Made by a program: the position numbers and the translations under genes. 64,000 bases of DNA from UBA7985 sp002690455 (GTDB lineage: Bacteria > Pseudomonadota > Alphaproteobacteria > UBA7985), in contig CBFIIW010000012.1 in the NCBI GenBank assembly GCA_965662775.1, forward strand, positions 1 through 64,000, in the 5' to 3' direction. The notes below the pieces were generated by a model. It did no database searches. It was given only the letters and a program-made list of their open reading frames with translations, and had not been told where the DNA came from. Positions 32,656-41,866 of the stretch are shown piece by piece; position 1 is the first letter of the stretch; each line of letters starts with the position of its first letter.

Positions 32656-33435
32656 TCAGCGCGGCCCCCCCTGTCCTTTCAGAAATGAAACGACGCCGTG
32701 CAGCGTGTTGACCTCGTTCTCGGTCAGTCCGCTGCGTTGGAAGATATTTCGGATGTTCCGGATCATCCGGTTGCGTTTTTCCGGCACTGCCAGAAAGCCC
32801 CGCTCGTCCAGATCTTCGATCAACCGTCCCAAAAAGTTGTCGAGCTTAAGCTGGCTAGCGGGCAAGGCTTCGTTGGTCTCCAGACGCTTGTCGACGGTCT
32901 GATCCTGCGCTGTCCACCATTCATAGCCAATCAGCAGTACGGCCTGCCCGATGTTCAGTGATGTGTTGCCGGGGTTGAGCGGCACGGTGATCATCGCTGA
33001 CGACAAGCTGACTTCGCTATTCCAGAGTCCCTCGCGCTCGCGTCCGAAAAGGATGCCGATTTTTTGCCCTTCACCAGACCTCACTCGGGCATCAGTCGCA
33101 AAGCCGCGTGCGGTGAACACTGGTTTGACCTGATCCCGCGCTCGCGCCGTCGTGGCGTAGGTGAAGCTGAGGTCGGCGATTGCAGCTTCGAGGTTGTCAA
33201 ACACCCGGGCCGCCTCAACGATGTCTTCAGCGTGCGCCGCCATGGCATTGGCGGCTGGGTTGGGCCAACCATCGCGAGGGTCGACAAGTCGAAGATCGTC
33301 AAGGCCGCAGTTTTTCATGGCCCGGGCGCAGGCACCGATGTTTTCACCCATTTGTGGGCCGCAAAGGATCACGCAGGGGGGCGGTGGAGTGGATGCATCA
33401 CGCCCCGGTGTGGTGGACTGGGGATCAGCGGGCAC
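32656..33435 (-). CDS. trmJ: TrmJ-like tRNA/rRNA 2'-O-methyltransferase
   Basis: A 259-residue SPOUT methyltransferase: LCGPQMGENIGACARAMKNC is motif 1 with the catalytic Asn-Gly region, KIGILFGREREGLWNSEV motif 2, and VPLNPGNTSLNIGQAVLL motif 3. The extra C-terminal helical region fits TrmJ, which 2'-O-methylates residue 32 of tRNA. Its start overlaps the end of cimA by 11 bases, so the two are co-transcribed. Confidence 0.88.
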   Translation of the reverse strand: MPADPQSTTPGRDASTPPPPCVILCGPQMGENIGACARAMKNCGLDDLRLVDPRDGWPNPAANAMAAHAEDIVEAARVFDNLEAAIADLSFTYATTARARDQVKPVFTARGFATDARVRSGEGQKIGILFGREREGLWNSEVSLSSAMITVPLNPGNTSLNIGQAVLLIGYEWWTAQDQTVDKRLETNEALPASQLKLDNFLGRLIEDLDERGFLAVPEKRNRMIRNIRNIFQRSGLTENEVNTLHGVVSFLKGQGGPR

Positions 33436-35074
33436 GCACGCCTTCCTTCAGCAGCTTCCATGAAATTGCGTCGATCAGTGCGTCGAATGATGCATCGATG
33501 ATATTGGCGCTGACCCCGACCGTGGTCCAAGTACGGCTGTTGGCGTCCGCACTCTCGATCATCACGCGGGTGATGGCCGCGGTGCCGCTGCGGCCATCCA
33601 GAATGCGCACGCGGTAGTCGGTGAGCTGCATGTCTTCAAGCACAGGGTAGACGGGCAGCAGGGCCTTGCGCAATGCCGCGTTGATCGCATCAACAGGACC
33701 GTTTCCCGGCGCGGCCTCGATGTAGGCTTTGTCGGCGACTTCGAGTTGCACCATGGCCATAGATTCGGTCACTTCGTCGCCTTTGGCATTGTGGCGGCGT
33801 TCGTCGATCACGCGGAAGCGGTCGAGATTAAAAAATGACGTGCTCTGGCCGAATTGCTGGCGCGTGTAGAGTTCAAAAGAAGCGTCCGCGCCATCAAAGG
33901 TCAGGCCCCTTTCAGCTTCCAGCGTTTTGATCCCTGCTGTGAGTTCGCCCACGCGCGGATCCTTGGCATCGATGTCCAGTCCCATGGCCCTGAGCTGGGA
34001 GACTACATTGGATCGACCGGCTTGGTTTGAGATCAGCACCTGGCGCTCATTGCCCACGGTATCAGGCGGAACGTGTTCATAGGTTCGGGGGTCTTTGGCC
34101 ACCGCGGAGGCATGCAACCCGCCCTTGTGAGCGAATGCGTTGGCACCGACGTACGGTGCGTGGCGGTTAGGCGAACGGCCGAGGATCTCATCGATCAGGC
34201 GAGAGACTTTGGTGAGGCTTTGCAGGCCCGCCTCGTCTACGCCGATTTCAAAGTCGGTTTTCAACTTTAGCGATGGGATGAGAGAAGTAAGGTTAGCGTT
34301 GCCACAACGCTCACCCAATCCGTTCAGCGTGCCTTGCACCTGCCGAACGCCGCGACGGACGGCCAGCAAGCTGTTCGCGACTGCATGGCCCGTGTCATCG
34401 TGGAAGTGAACACCGACGTGGTTGCCGGGAATACGACCGAGAACGTCGTCAACGATAGTTTCAACTTCGTCGGGCAGGGTGCCGCCGTTGGTATCGCAGA
34501 GTACGACCCAGCGTGCGCCACGATCGTAAGCCGTCTGAACACAGGCCAGTGCATAGTCGCGGTCAGCCTTGTACCCATCGAAGAAGTGTTCAGCGTCGTA
34601 CATCGCTTCTTTGCCCGCATGGACGGCGGCTTCGATGGTATCACCAATCATGGCGAGGTTTTCGTCGTATGAGACTTTCAAGGCGACATCGACCTGATAA
34701 GTCCATGACTTTCCGACAAAGCAAGCGCCTTGGGTCGGAGCGTTGAGGATAGGCGCTACCACCGGATCGTTGGCGGCAGAACGGCCTGCGCCACGAGTCA
34801 TGCCAAAGGCGACGAAGCGCGCGCGCTTGAAGCCCGGATCTGCCGCGAAGAACTCAGTGTCTGTCGGGTTAGCGCCGGGCCAACCACCCTCGATATAGTC
34901 GATGCCCAGTTCATCGAGGGCGCTAGAAATCCGACGCTTGTCCGCGACGGAAAAATCCACGCCCTGCGTCTGCGCGCCATCCCGCAAGGTGGTGTCGAAC
35001 AGAAAAACGCGCTTAGAGTCAGGGGCCGCCGAGGCGGTATCTTCGGCGCGGGCTGGCGCGGCGGTCGCGGTCAT
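33425..35074 (-). CDS. cimA: (R)-citramalate synthase
   Basis: A 549-residue member of the isopropylmalate/citramalate synthase family. LFDTTLRDGAQTQGVDFSVA is the catalytic R-D motif, HFHDDTGHAVANSLLAV holds the metal-binding His pair, and the C-terminal LeuA-type allosteric domain spans about residues 400-540. The DGAQTQGVDFS form and the GGWPGANPTDTEFF segment fit the CimA branch, which condenses pyruvate and acetyl-CoA for threonine-independent isoleucine synthesis. I start at MTATAAPARA; an in-frame GTG 69 bases earlier gives a low-complexity extension. Confidence 0.9.
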   Translation of the reverse strand: MTATAAPARAEDTASAAPDSKRVFLFDTTLRDGAQTQGVDFSVADKRRISSALDELGIDYIEGGWPGANPTDTEFFAADPGFKRARFVAFGMTRGAGRSAANDPVVAPILNAPTQGACFVGKSWTYQVDVALKVSYDENLAMIGDTIEAAVHAGKEAMYDAEHFFDGYKADRDYALACVQTAYDRGARWVVLCDTNGGTLPDEVETIVDDVLGRIPGNHVGVHFHDDTGHAVANSLLAVRRGVRQVQGTLNGLGERCGNANLTSLIPSLKLKTDFEIGVDEAGLQSLTKVSRLIDEILGRSPNRHAPYVGANAFAHKGGLHASAVAKDPRTYEHVPPDTVGNERQVLISNQAGRSNVVSQLRAMGLDIDAKDPRVGELTAGIKTLEAERGLTFDGADASFELYTRQQFGQSTSFFNLDRFRVIDERRHNAKGDEVTESMAMVQLEVADKAYIEAAPGNGPVDAINAALRKALLPVYPVLEDMQLTDYRVRILDGRSGTAAITRVMIESADANSRTWTTVGVSANIIDASFDALIDAISWKLLKEGVRAR

Positions 35075-35234
35075 GGAGTGCCGTATCCGGTCTGTGGATA
35101 AAAGTGCGGACCCAGATGTACCGGCCGCACCGAGGCTTGTCACCCATTAGCCGCAAGACCCCTGTTATACGCCCGTCAACCGCGCTTGAAGGGGCCTTGA
35201 GGCTCGGCGGCGACTCAGTGCTGACGCGCGAACC

Positions 35235-36002
35235 TTAGCGTGCCGCCATGCGCATGGCGCCATCTAGCCGGACTGTCTCGCCGTTGATGTAGGCGTTTTC
35301 GACCATGTGAATCGCCAGGCGTGCGTATTCGTCTGGGGTGCCCAGACGGACCGGAAAGGGCACTTGCTTGCCCAGCGATTCTTGCACTTCCGCTGGCATG
35401 TTGGTCAGCATGGGGGTTTCGAATACGCCCGGGTTGATGGTGTTTACGCGGATACCAAAGCGGGTGAATTCACGCGCAGCAGGCAGCATCATGCCCATCA
35501 GGCCCATCTTGGAGGCTGAGTAGGACGCTTGTCCGACTTGCCCTTCCTGGGTCGCAATTGAGCCCGTCGAAATGACGACACCCCGCTCGTTATCATCGTT
35601 GACCGGATCGGCTTTTGACATCTCGGCAGCGGCCTTGGACATGACGTTGTAGGCCCCCACGAGGTTGATCTCGATACCCTTGCGGAAATAGTCCAGTGGC
35701 GTGGCGTTGCCTTCGCGGTCGATAATCCGCTTGGCAGGAGCGATACCGGCGGCGTTAATCAGGATGCGGGCGACGCCATGGGTAGCCTGAGCCTGCGCGA
35801 TCGCGGCGGTAACGCCGTCATCTGACGTTACGTCGCAGTCGATGGCCAGACCACCGATCTCGGAGGCGACAGCCTGCGCGCCTTCCATGTTGACGTCAAA
35901 CAGCGCGACTTTTGCGCCCTTGGCGGCCAACTGGCGGGCGGTTTCTGCGCCCAGACCCGAACCACCACCGGTCACGATTGCTGCGAGGCCATTGATTTCC
36001 AT
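35235..36002 (-). CDS. 3-hydroxyacyl-CoA dehydrogenase-like SDR (HSD10 type)
   Basis: A 255-residue SDR. NAD motif TGGGSGLGAETA, Asp at the end of strand 2 (LFDVN, NAD preference), NAAGIAPAKRI, active-site STGSIA and YSASK. The insertion ADPVNDDNERGVVISTGSIA and LPAAREFTRFGIRVNTINPG match type-2 3-hydroxyacyl-CoA dehydrogenase (HSD17B10), which acts in branched-chain and short-chain acyl-CoA oxidation. The start MEINGLAAIV has AGGGA at better spacing than the ATG 9 bases upstream. The nearby CoA-related genes support this role. Confidence 0.85.
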   Translation of the reverse strand: MEINGLAAIVTGGGSGLGAETARQLAAKGAKVALFDVNMEGAQAVASEIGGLAIDCDVTSDDGVTAAIAQAQATHGVARILINAAGIAPAKRIIDREGNATPLDYFRKGIEINLVGAYNVMSKAAAEMSKADPVNDDNERGVVISTGSIATQEGQVGQASYSASKMGLMGMMLPAAREFTRFGIRVNTINPGVFETPMLTNMPAEVQESLGKQVPFPVRLGTPDEYARLAIHMVENAYINGETVRLDGAMRMAAR

Positions 36003-36211
36003 CGGTCTCATTCCCTTTGGCTGAGGTGTTTTGTTTCCGGCTTGTTGAAGACGGGGCAGGCCAAGGTGTCAAGCGTCACGCCCTGAAACCTGCTGCAACG
36101 CGGTTGACCCTTTTCTGCCGTATTTGCCGCTCAACGTCCGTCCGTTGTCTTCAACGCCTTCAACCCGGCTGCCGTTTGCAGCCCATGTCAGCCCCATTCG
36201 GGAGACCGATG

Positions 36212-36709
36212 ATGTTCCGTTTTTTCGCTGCTTCGGCCTTTGCCCTGCTTTCTTTATTAACCGTCGCACTGCCGTCGCAGGCCTTGTCCTGTCTTCCCCC
36301 CAGCCCCGAAGACAGCTTTGCGCGCTATCACGCGGCGCCAGAAATCTACCAGATTTGGGCAGGACGCTGGATCAAGATCAACCCGACCCCAGAAAATACG
36401 GGCTACGTCGACCCCATTACGGGTGGCATACCCTATCCTGTGATGTACCGGTTCAGGGGGCGCATGGTCGGTCCCCATGGCATGCAAGGCCCCATCCGCC
36501 AGATGACCGTCAAGGTCGATCCTCAGTGCGCGGGGCCCTGGTGCTCAAGCTACCCGTCTCACGGTGAACAGATTGTCGGGTTCTTCGAGCGTAAGCCCAA
36601 TGGCCTGACTGTCTTCGCGCCGGAGGCGTGCGGCGGTGTGTCTTTTGCGCAGAGCTACCAAAACATTCAGCGGCTTGCCTCGTGTTTCCGTTCCGGGGCC
36701 TGTATCTGA
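36212..36709 (+). CDS. Secreted Cys-rich hypothetical protein
   Basis: A 165-residue exported protein with a signal peptide (FFAASAFALLSLLTVALPSQA). The mature domain has six Cys (LSCLPP, DPQCAGPWCSSY, PEACGGV, ASCFRSGACI), so disulfides are likely. Asn/Pro- and Tyr-containing strands between suggest a small beta domain. GGAG lies 7 bases before this ATG; another ATG directly precedes it. The family is not recognised. It stands alone between a divergent SDR gene and the GMC oxidoreductase. Confidence 0.65.
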   Translation: MFRFFAASAFALLSLLTVALPSQALSCLPPSPEDSFARYHAAPEIYQIWAGRWIKINPTPENTGYVDPITGGIPYPVMYRFRGRMVGPHGMQGPIRQMTVKVDPQCAGPWCSSYPSHGEQIVGFFERKPNGLTVFAPEACGGVSFAQSYQNIQRLASCFRSGACI

Positions 36710-36793
36710 CTCCATCTGAGAGATAACCGTCGGCTTGATATCTTTGGGGGGCAGTCCTACCCTCTGCCTTCATCCTGAAGGAGAGGGCCGCTC

Positions 36794-38422
36794 ATGGCGG
36801 AAAGTCCCGGCATTGACGCCGACGCCACCTTTGATTTCGTCATCGTAGGCGGCGGTACGGCAGGCTGCCTGCTCGCCAACCGCCTCTCCGCCGACCCTGA
36901 CGTGCGTGTTTTATTGATCGAAGCGGGTGGCAGCGACCGTCGATTCTGGATCAACGTGCCGGTGGGCTACCTTTACAACATGGGCAATCCGGCTGTGGAC
37001 TGGTGCTACCGAACCGAGGCTGATCCCGGCCTAAATGGCCGGTCGTTGGCCTATCCGCGCGGGAAGGTGCTGGGCGGCTGTTCCTCGATTAACGGCATGA
37101 TTTATATGCGTGGGCAAGCCAACGATTATGACCGTTGGCAGCAAATGGGGAATCGAGGCTGGGGCTGGGACGACGTGCTGCCCTACTTCCGCAAGAGCGA
37201 GAACCACTTTGACGGCGAGACGGAGCACCATGGCGGTGGCGGCGAGTGGCATGTCACGCGACAGCGGCTGCAATGGGATATCCTGGAAGCCTTTGCCGAT
37301 GCCTGCGAGCAGGTCGGGATCCCAAAGATCCGTGACTTCAACACGGGTAACAACGAGGGCGTTTCCTATTTTCAAGTCAACCAAAGGCATGGCCTGCGAT
37401 GGAATACAGCCAAAGCCTTTCTCCGCCCAGCGATGGATCGCCCAAACCTGAGCCTTTGGACCCACGCGCAGACTGAAAAACTGCTGTTTGATGGCCGTCG
37501 GGCCAGTGCGGTGCGTGTTCACCGGCGCAATGGCGCGGTGCAGACGGTGGCGGCACGGCGCGAGATTATCCTTTCCGCGGGGTCAATAGGCTCGCCACAG
37601 ATTCTTGAGCTCTCTGGGGTGGGGCAGGGAGAGCTGCTGGCCGACAAAGGAATCGAAACCCTTCACGCGCTCCCTGGTGTTGGAGAGAACCTCAGTGATC
37701 ACCTGCAGGTCCGCGCAGCATTCCGCGTTACCGGCGTTTCGACACTGAATACGCGCATCCGCAGCCTGACCGGCCAGACCAGCATGGCACTTAACTTCGC
37801 CCTACGCAGGCGCGGCCCGCTTACGATGTCGCCCAGCCAACTCGGGGTGTTCTGTAAGTCCGACCCAAGCCGAGAAACGGCGAACCTGCAGTACCACGTC
37901 CAACCGCTGTCGCTGGATGCTTTCGGAGAGCCGTTGCACGGCTTCGACGCATTTACCGCCTCAGTCTGCAACCTGCGTCCAGAGAGCCGGGGCAGTGTAC
38001 ACGTCCTTAGCCGTTCTTTCCGCGATGCTCCTTTGATCGCGCCACGCTACCTCTCCGCCCCAGCCGACCGGCAGGTCGCCGCTGACGCTCTGCGTCTGAC
38101 CCGTCGGATCGTGGCGCAGCAGGCGATGGCGCGATACCGGCCCGAGGAATTCCGCCCAGGCCCGGATATCGATCTTGATGAAGACCTGGCCACCGCGGCA
38201 GGCGACATATCGACCACTATTTTTCATCCTGTCGGTACTTGCAAAATGGGGCATGATGAAAGAGCGGTTGTGGATGATCAGCTTCGTGTGCATGGGTTGG
38301 AAGGCTTGCGCGTGGTCGATGCGTCGGTCATGCCTTCGATCACCTCCGGCAACACCAACTCGCCCACACTGATGATCGCTGAAAAGGCAGCTGACCTAAT
38401 CAACCGGGCTTGGGCAGGCTGA
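36794..38422 (+). CDS. GMC family oxidoreductase
   Basis: A 542-residue FAD enzyme of the glucose-methanol-choline family. N-terminal FVIVGGGTAGCLLANRL binds FAD. GRSLAYPRGKVLGGCSSING is the first GMC signature and AGSIGSPQILELSGVG the second. The C-terminal HPVGTCKMG and GNTNSPTLMIAEKAADLI supply the active-site His/Asn. Members oxidise primary alcohols to aldehydes; choline dehydrogenase-like annotation would be usual, but substrate cannot be read. It precedes the CoA hydrolase gene by 44 bases on the same strand. Confidence 0.9.
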   Translation: MAESPGIDADATFDFVIVGGGTAGCLLANRLSADPDVRVLLIEAGGSDRRFWINVPVGYLYNMGNPAVDWCYRTEADPGLNGRSLAYPRGKVLGGCSSINGMIYMRGQANDYDRWQQMGNRGWGWDDVLPYFRKSENHFDGETEHHGGGGEWHVTRQRLQWDILEAFADACEQVGIPKIRDFNTGNNEGVSYFQVNQRHGLRWNTAKAFLRPAMDRPNLSLWTHAQTEKLLFDGRRASAVRVHRRNGAVQTVAARREIILSAGSIGSPQILELSGVGQGELLADKGIETLHALPGVGENLSDHLQVRAAFRVTGVSTLNTRIRSLTGQTSMALNFALRRRGPLTMSPSQLGVFCKSDPSRETANLQYHVQPLSLDAFGEPLHGFDAFTASVCNLRPESRGSVHVLSRSFRDAPLIAPRYLSAPADRQVAADALRLTRRIVAQQAMARYRPEEFRPGPDIDLDEDLATAAGDISTTIFHPVGTCKMGHDERAVVDDQLRVHGLEGLRVVDASVMPSITSGNTNSPTLMIAEKAADLINRAWAG

Positions 38423-38466
38423 GCCGCAACACTGATAAGTTTGAGTAGAAAAGAAGAGGACGGGCC

Positions 38467-39531
38467 ATGTCCGACGTCGTGCTGTTTGAAAACCGCCCCG
38501 CCGAGAACGGCTTTATCGGTCATGCCACACTGAACCGGCCGGAAAAGCTAAATACCCTGACCACCGAGATGATCGCGTTGTTGCACCAGCAATTTCAGCT
38601 GTGGGCCGATGATCCGGCGTGCAAGGCAGTGTTCCTCGACGGTGCGGGTGAGAGAGCCTTTTGCGCGGGCGGTGACGTGGTCGCGGTGACCACCGACCCG
38701 AGCCCGGATATGGCCATTGGGCGCGTGTTCTTCAAAACCGAGTATGACCTGAATTTCTTCATGCACACCTTCCCCAAGCCGATGTTGGTGTGGGGTGGGG
38801 GTATCTGCATGGGCGGCGGCTTTGGGTTGCTCCAGGGATCGAGCACCCGGATTGTTTCCGACACTTCACGGCTGGCCATGCCGGAGTTGGCAATCGGCTT
38901 TCACCCGGATGTCGGCGGCTCGTGGTTCCTGCAGCGGGTTTCAGCACCGCTGGGTGAGGTGATCGCCCTGACCGGCGTACACTTTACGGGCGCCGATGCG
39001 GTTGAACTGGGGCTAGCCGACGTGCTGGTGAGCAACAACGCTAAGGACGCAATTCTTGCGGCCCTCAGCGCCACGGAATGGAGCGAGCACGCGCGCGCCA
39101 ACCGGGCTTTCGCCGAGGCTGCTGTCCGTGGGGTTGCCGCGGCTGAACCGCCTGTGGTCTCACACAAGCTGATGCCGCATCGTGAGCGCCTCGCAGCCTG
39201 CATGCGGACCCCGTACTTTCAGGAGCGTTGGGACAATCTGGTTTCGCTAGCACAGGACGAAGATCCGTTCCTCAAGCGTGTGGGCGAGGCGACGTCCCAT
39301 GGCTCCCCGGCGTCAGCTTTTGTCGTGCAATCTTTCTTCCAGCGCTTACGCCACGCCGGGCTGCGCGAGTGTCTCGATGCTGAACTGGTGCTGTCGATGA
39401 ACTTGCTCGAACACGGCGATTTCCGTGAGGGTGTAAGGGCACTGCTGGTCGACAAGGACCGCTCACCCAAGTGGGCCTTCGGGACAATCAGCGCCGTCGA
39501 TATTGCTTGGATGAGTAAAGTCCTGACCTGA
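38467..39531 (+). CDS. Enoyl-CoA hydratase family, likely 3-hydroxyisobutyryl-CoA hydrolase
   Basis: A 354-residue crotonase-fold protein. GERAFCAGGDVVAV and GICMGGGFGLLQGSSTRI form the oxyanion hole, and MPELAIGFHPDVGGSWFLQR carries the Glu and Asp positions typical of 3-hydroxyisobutyryl-CoA hydrolase (HIBCH) in valine breakdown. The length (about 350, longer than simple hydratases) and the C-terminal FQRLRHAGLRECLDAELVLS agree. It probably shares a transcript with the GMC oxidoreductase. Confidence 0.87.
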   Translation: MSDVVLFENRPAENGFIGHATLNRPEKLNTLTTEMIALLHQQFQLWADDPACKAVFLDGAGERAFCAGGDVVAVTTDPSPDMAIGRVFFKTEYDLNFFMHTFPKPMLVWGGGICMGGGFGLLQGSSTRIVSDTSRLAMPELAIGFHPDVGGSWFLQRVSAPLGEVIALTGVHFTGADAVELGLADVLVSNNAKDAILAALSATEWSEHARANRAFAEAAVRGVAAAEPPVVSHKLMPHRERLAACMRTPYFQERWDNLVSLAQDEDPFLKRVGEATSHGSPASAFVVQSFFQRLRHAGLRECLDAELVLSMNLLEHGDFREGVRALLVDKDRSPKWAFGTISAVDIAWMSKVLT

Positions 39532-39578
39532 CCTCACCGCCGGCCGGGTTCGGACCTGTCTAGGACAATGAATTGTGG

Positions 39579-41219
39579 CTAGTCGGTTGAACCCGCGAGT
39601 ACGTCCCTGAATTCCTCCCGCAGTTCGGCTTTGAGGATCTTCCCGGTTGCCCCGTGGGGAATGTTATCTTTGAAGAGTATCCGATCCGGCATCCACCATT
39701 TGGCGATCCGGGTGCTGAGGAAGGTGCGGACGGCTTCTTCATCGGGTGGATTGTCGCGGTCTTGCGGGACGAGGATCAACACAGGGCGTTCGCCCCACTT
39801 ATCGTGCGCCACGCCGATAACCGCCGCTTCTAACACACCGGGGATGCCCACGGCCTCGTTTTCCAGGTCGATCGACGAAATCCATTCACCGCCTGACTTA
39901 ATCACGTCCTTCGAGCGGTCCACAAGCTGGAGTATATTGTTTTCATCAAGTGTGGCGATATCGCCGGTGTAGAACCAGCCTTCCTTTGTGAAGGCCTTAT
40001 CGTTGGCGTCGTGGTTGTTGTAGTAGCTAGAGATGATCCAAGGCCCTCGCACCACGAGGTGACCGCGCGTTTGGCCATCGTGGGGCTGGGGTTCTTCGTC
40101 ATCATTGACAATACGCATGTCGACACCGAAGACGCGATGCCCCTGCTTAAGCTTCAGATCAAACTGTTCCTCTGCGCTGACGGAGCGGGCCAGATGCGGC
40201 GCGAGTACGCCCGCCGAGCCCAGTGGACTCATTTCGGTCATGCCCCAAGCGTGGATGACATTGGTCTGGTAGTCGTCTTCAAACTCGCGAATCATCGCGC
40301 CTGGCGCGGCGGATCCGCCGATGATCACGTTGCGCAGGCTGTCGAGATTTCCGCCAACGTCGCGTGTGTGCTTGAGGAGATTGAGCCAAATCGTTGGCAC
40401 CCCCGCCGTGTTGCTGACCCCTTCGGCCTGAATAAGGTTGTAGAGGCTCTCACCGTCGAGCTTTGGCCCCGGCAACACCAGTTTCGCGCCCACCAGTGGG
40501 GCGTAATAGGGCTGTCCCCATGCATTGACGTGGAACATGGGTACGACCGGCATCATGGTCTCGCCCGTGAGCGTGCCAGTCACGGCCGGTGTGCCCGCCA
40601 TCATGGCGTGCAACACGGTTGAGCGATGAGAATAAAGCGCACCCTTCGGATTGCCCGTGGTCCCAGAGGTGTAGCACAGGGAAGAAGCGGCGTTTTCGTC
40701 GAACTCGGGCCAGTCCATCTCCCCGTCATGAGCACCGATGAAATCTTCGTACACGGTCGCATTCAGCGCCGTATCGGGGAGGTTTTCCGCCGTGCACAGC
40801 ACCACTATTTTTTCCAGTTTCGGGCAGTTGTCGATGATCTTCTCGATCAAAGGCACGAACATTGGATCCACCATGATGATCCGGTCTTCAGCATGGTTAA
40901 TGATGTAAATCAGCTGCTCGGGGAACAGGCGCGGGTTGATGGTGTGGCAAACCGCACCAATGCCAGAAACGCCGTAGTAGATTTCGAGATGACGATGGTC
41001 GTTCCAGGCTAGGGTCGCCACGCGGTCGGTCATGCCGATCCCAGCATCGCCCAACGCCTGTGCCAGTTGCTTGGCGCGCTGGTTGATCTGGCGGTAAGTG
41101 TGGCGCACGACGCCTTCGCCCTCGACCACAGACACCACCTCCGACCCGCCGAAAACATCGGCGCCAGTCTGAAGCAGCGATGAAATCATCAGCGGTGCAT
41201 TTTGCATCAAGCCCTTCAT
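39579..41219 (-). CDS. Medium/long-chain acyl-CoA ligase (AMP-binding)
   Basis: A 546-residue adenylate-forming ligase. The P-loop LCYTSGTTGNPKGALYSHRS, the HAWGMTEMSPLG segment, YTGDIATLDENNILQLVDRS and the C-terminal catalytic lysine in GATGKILKAEL are all intact. It activates a carboxylic acid as acyl-AMP, then acyl-CoA; the sequence is closest to the fatty-acid/DMSP-lyase-pathway MMPA ligase group, so the acid may be medium-chain. The start MKGLMQNAPL has GGAGGA 8 bases upstream. Confidence 0.9.
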   Translation of the reverse strand: MKGLMQNAPLMISSLLQTGADVFGGSEVVSVVEGEGVVRHTYRQINQRAKQLAQALGDAGIGMTDRVATLAWNDHRHLEIYYGVSGIGAVCHTINPRLFPEQLIYIINHAEDRIIMVDPMFVPLIEKIIDNCPKLEKIVVLCTAENLPDTALNATVYEDFIGAHDGEMDWPEFDENAASSLCYTSGTTGNPKGALYSHRSTVLHAMMAGTPAVTGTLTGETMMPVVPMFHVNAWGQPYYAPLVGAKLVLPGPKLDGESLYNLIQAEGVSNTAGVPTIWLNLLKHTRDVGGNLDSLRNVIIGGSAAPGAMIREFEDDYQTNVIHAWGMTEMSPLGSAGVLAPHLARSVSAEEQFDLKLKQGHRVFGVDMRIVNDDEEPQPHDGQTRGHLVVRGPWIISSYYNNHDANDKAFTKEGWFYTGDIATLDENNILQLVDRSKDVIKSGGEWISSIDLENEAVGIPGVLEAAVIGVAHDKWGERPVLILVPQDRDNPPDEEAVRTFLSTRIAKWWMPDRILFKDNIPHGATGKILKAELREEFRDVLAGSTD

Positions 41220-41357
41220 GACGGCTATCCTCCACTCATCCACTCGGGTCCACGCAGCAAAAGGGTTCCGCCTTCAGCCCCACCGGAGCCGAAACGCAGA
41301 CCCGAAACCCCCATCTCGTCAGGGGCATTTTGTTGTCAGGCTGGCCGCAGAAGACGG

Positions 41358-41397
41358 CTAACCCCTCTCGAAGCGAGAGTTTGGCCCGGTTAGCGGG
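41358..41397. other. Nested hairpin between acyl-CoA ligase and thioesterase genes
   Basis: Outer stem GCTAACC/GGTTAGC encloses inner stem CTCTCG/CGAGAG with an AAG loop followed by TTTGG. The two-tier, three-base-loop plan resembles the repeat modules at 13 and 22 kb, but the sequence is different. It may be a terminator or an mRNA stability element. Confidence 0.4.
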
Positions 41398-41413
41398 GCA
41401 GAGCAAGCCAAGA

Positions 41414-41863
41414 TCAGGTCGTTGATGTCTTTATCAGCAGTTCATCAAGCGCCTTGCGGAGATCCTTTGCCAGCGGAGCGGGCCGATGGTCGGTTGCGTC
41501 GACGTAGACGTGGATGAAGTGCCCCTGCGCGGCCGCGGTATCGCTGTCATTAGCAAAAAGCCCGATTTCATAGCGCACCGAAGAGGTGCCGATCCGGGTT
41601 ACGCGGATGCCGGCCGTGACCCGGTCGGGAAACGCCAGCGGTTTGAAAAACTGGCACCCTGTTTCCACCACCAGACCGACGGCTTTGCCGTTTCGGAAGT
41701 CCAAAACGCCATGATTAACCAAAAATCCGTTCACTGCTGTATCAAAGTACGAATAGTAGACCACGTTGTTAACGTGCCCATAGACGTCGTTGTCCATCCA
41801 GCGCGTGGAAATTTCGCAAAAGGCACGATAGTCCTTGCGTGTCAGGGGCTGTTGCTTGCTCAC
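41414..41863 (-). CDS. Acyl-CoA thioesterase (4HBT/YbgC-like hotdog)
   Basis: A 149-residue single-hotdog thioesterase. The active-site region RWMDNDVYGHVNNVVYYSYF matches the D-x-D-x-x-GHVNN signature of the 4-hydroxybenzoyl-CoA thioesterase family. It hydrolyses acyl-CoA esters in the cytoplasm. It starts 3 bases after the quinone oxidoreductase gene, so they are co-transcribed. Confidence 0.88.
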   Translation of the reverse strand: MSKQQPLTRKDYRAFCEISTRWMDNDVYGHVNNVVYYSYFDTAVNGFLVNHGVLDFRNGKAVGLVVETGCQFFKPLAFPDRVTAGIRVTRIGTSSVRYEIGLFANDSDTAAAQGHFIHVYVDATDHRPAPLAKDLRKALDELLIKTSTT

Positions 41864-41866
41864 CGT

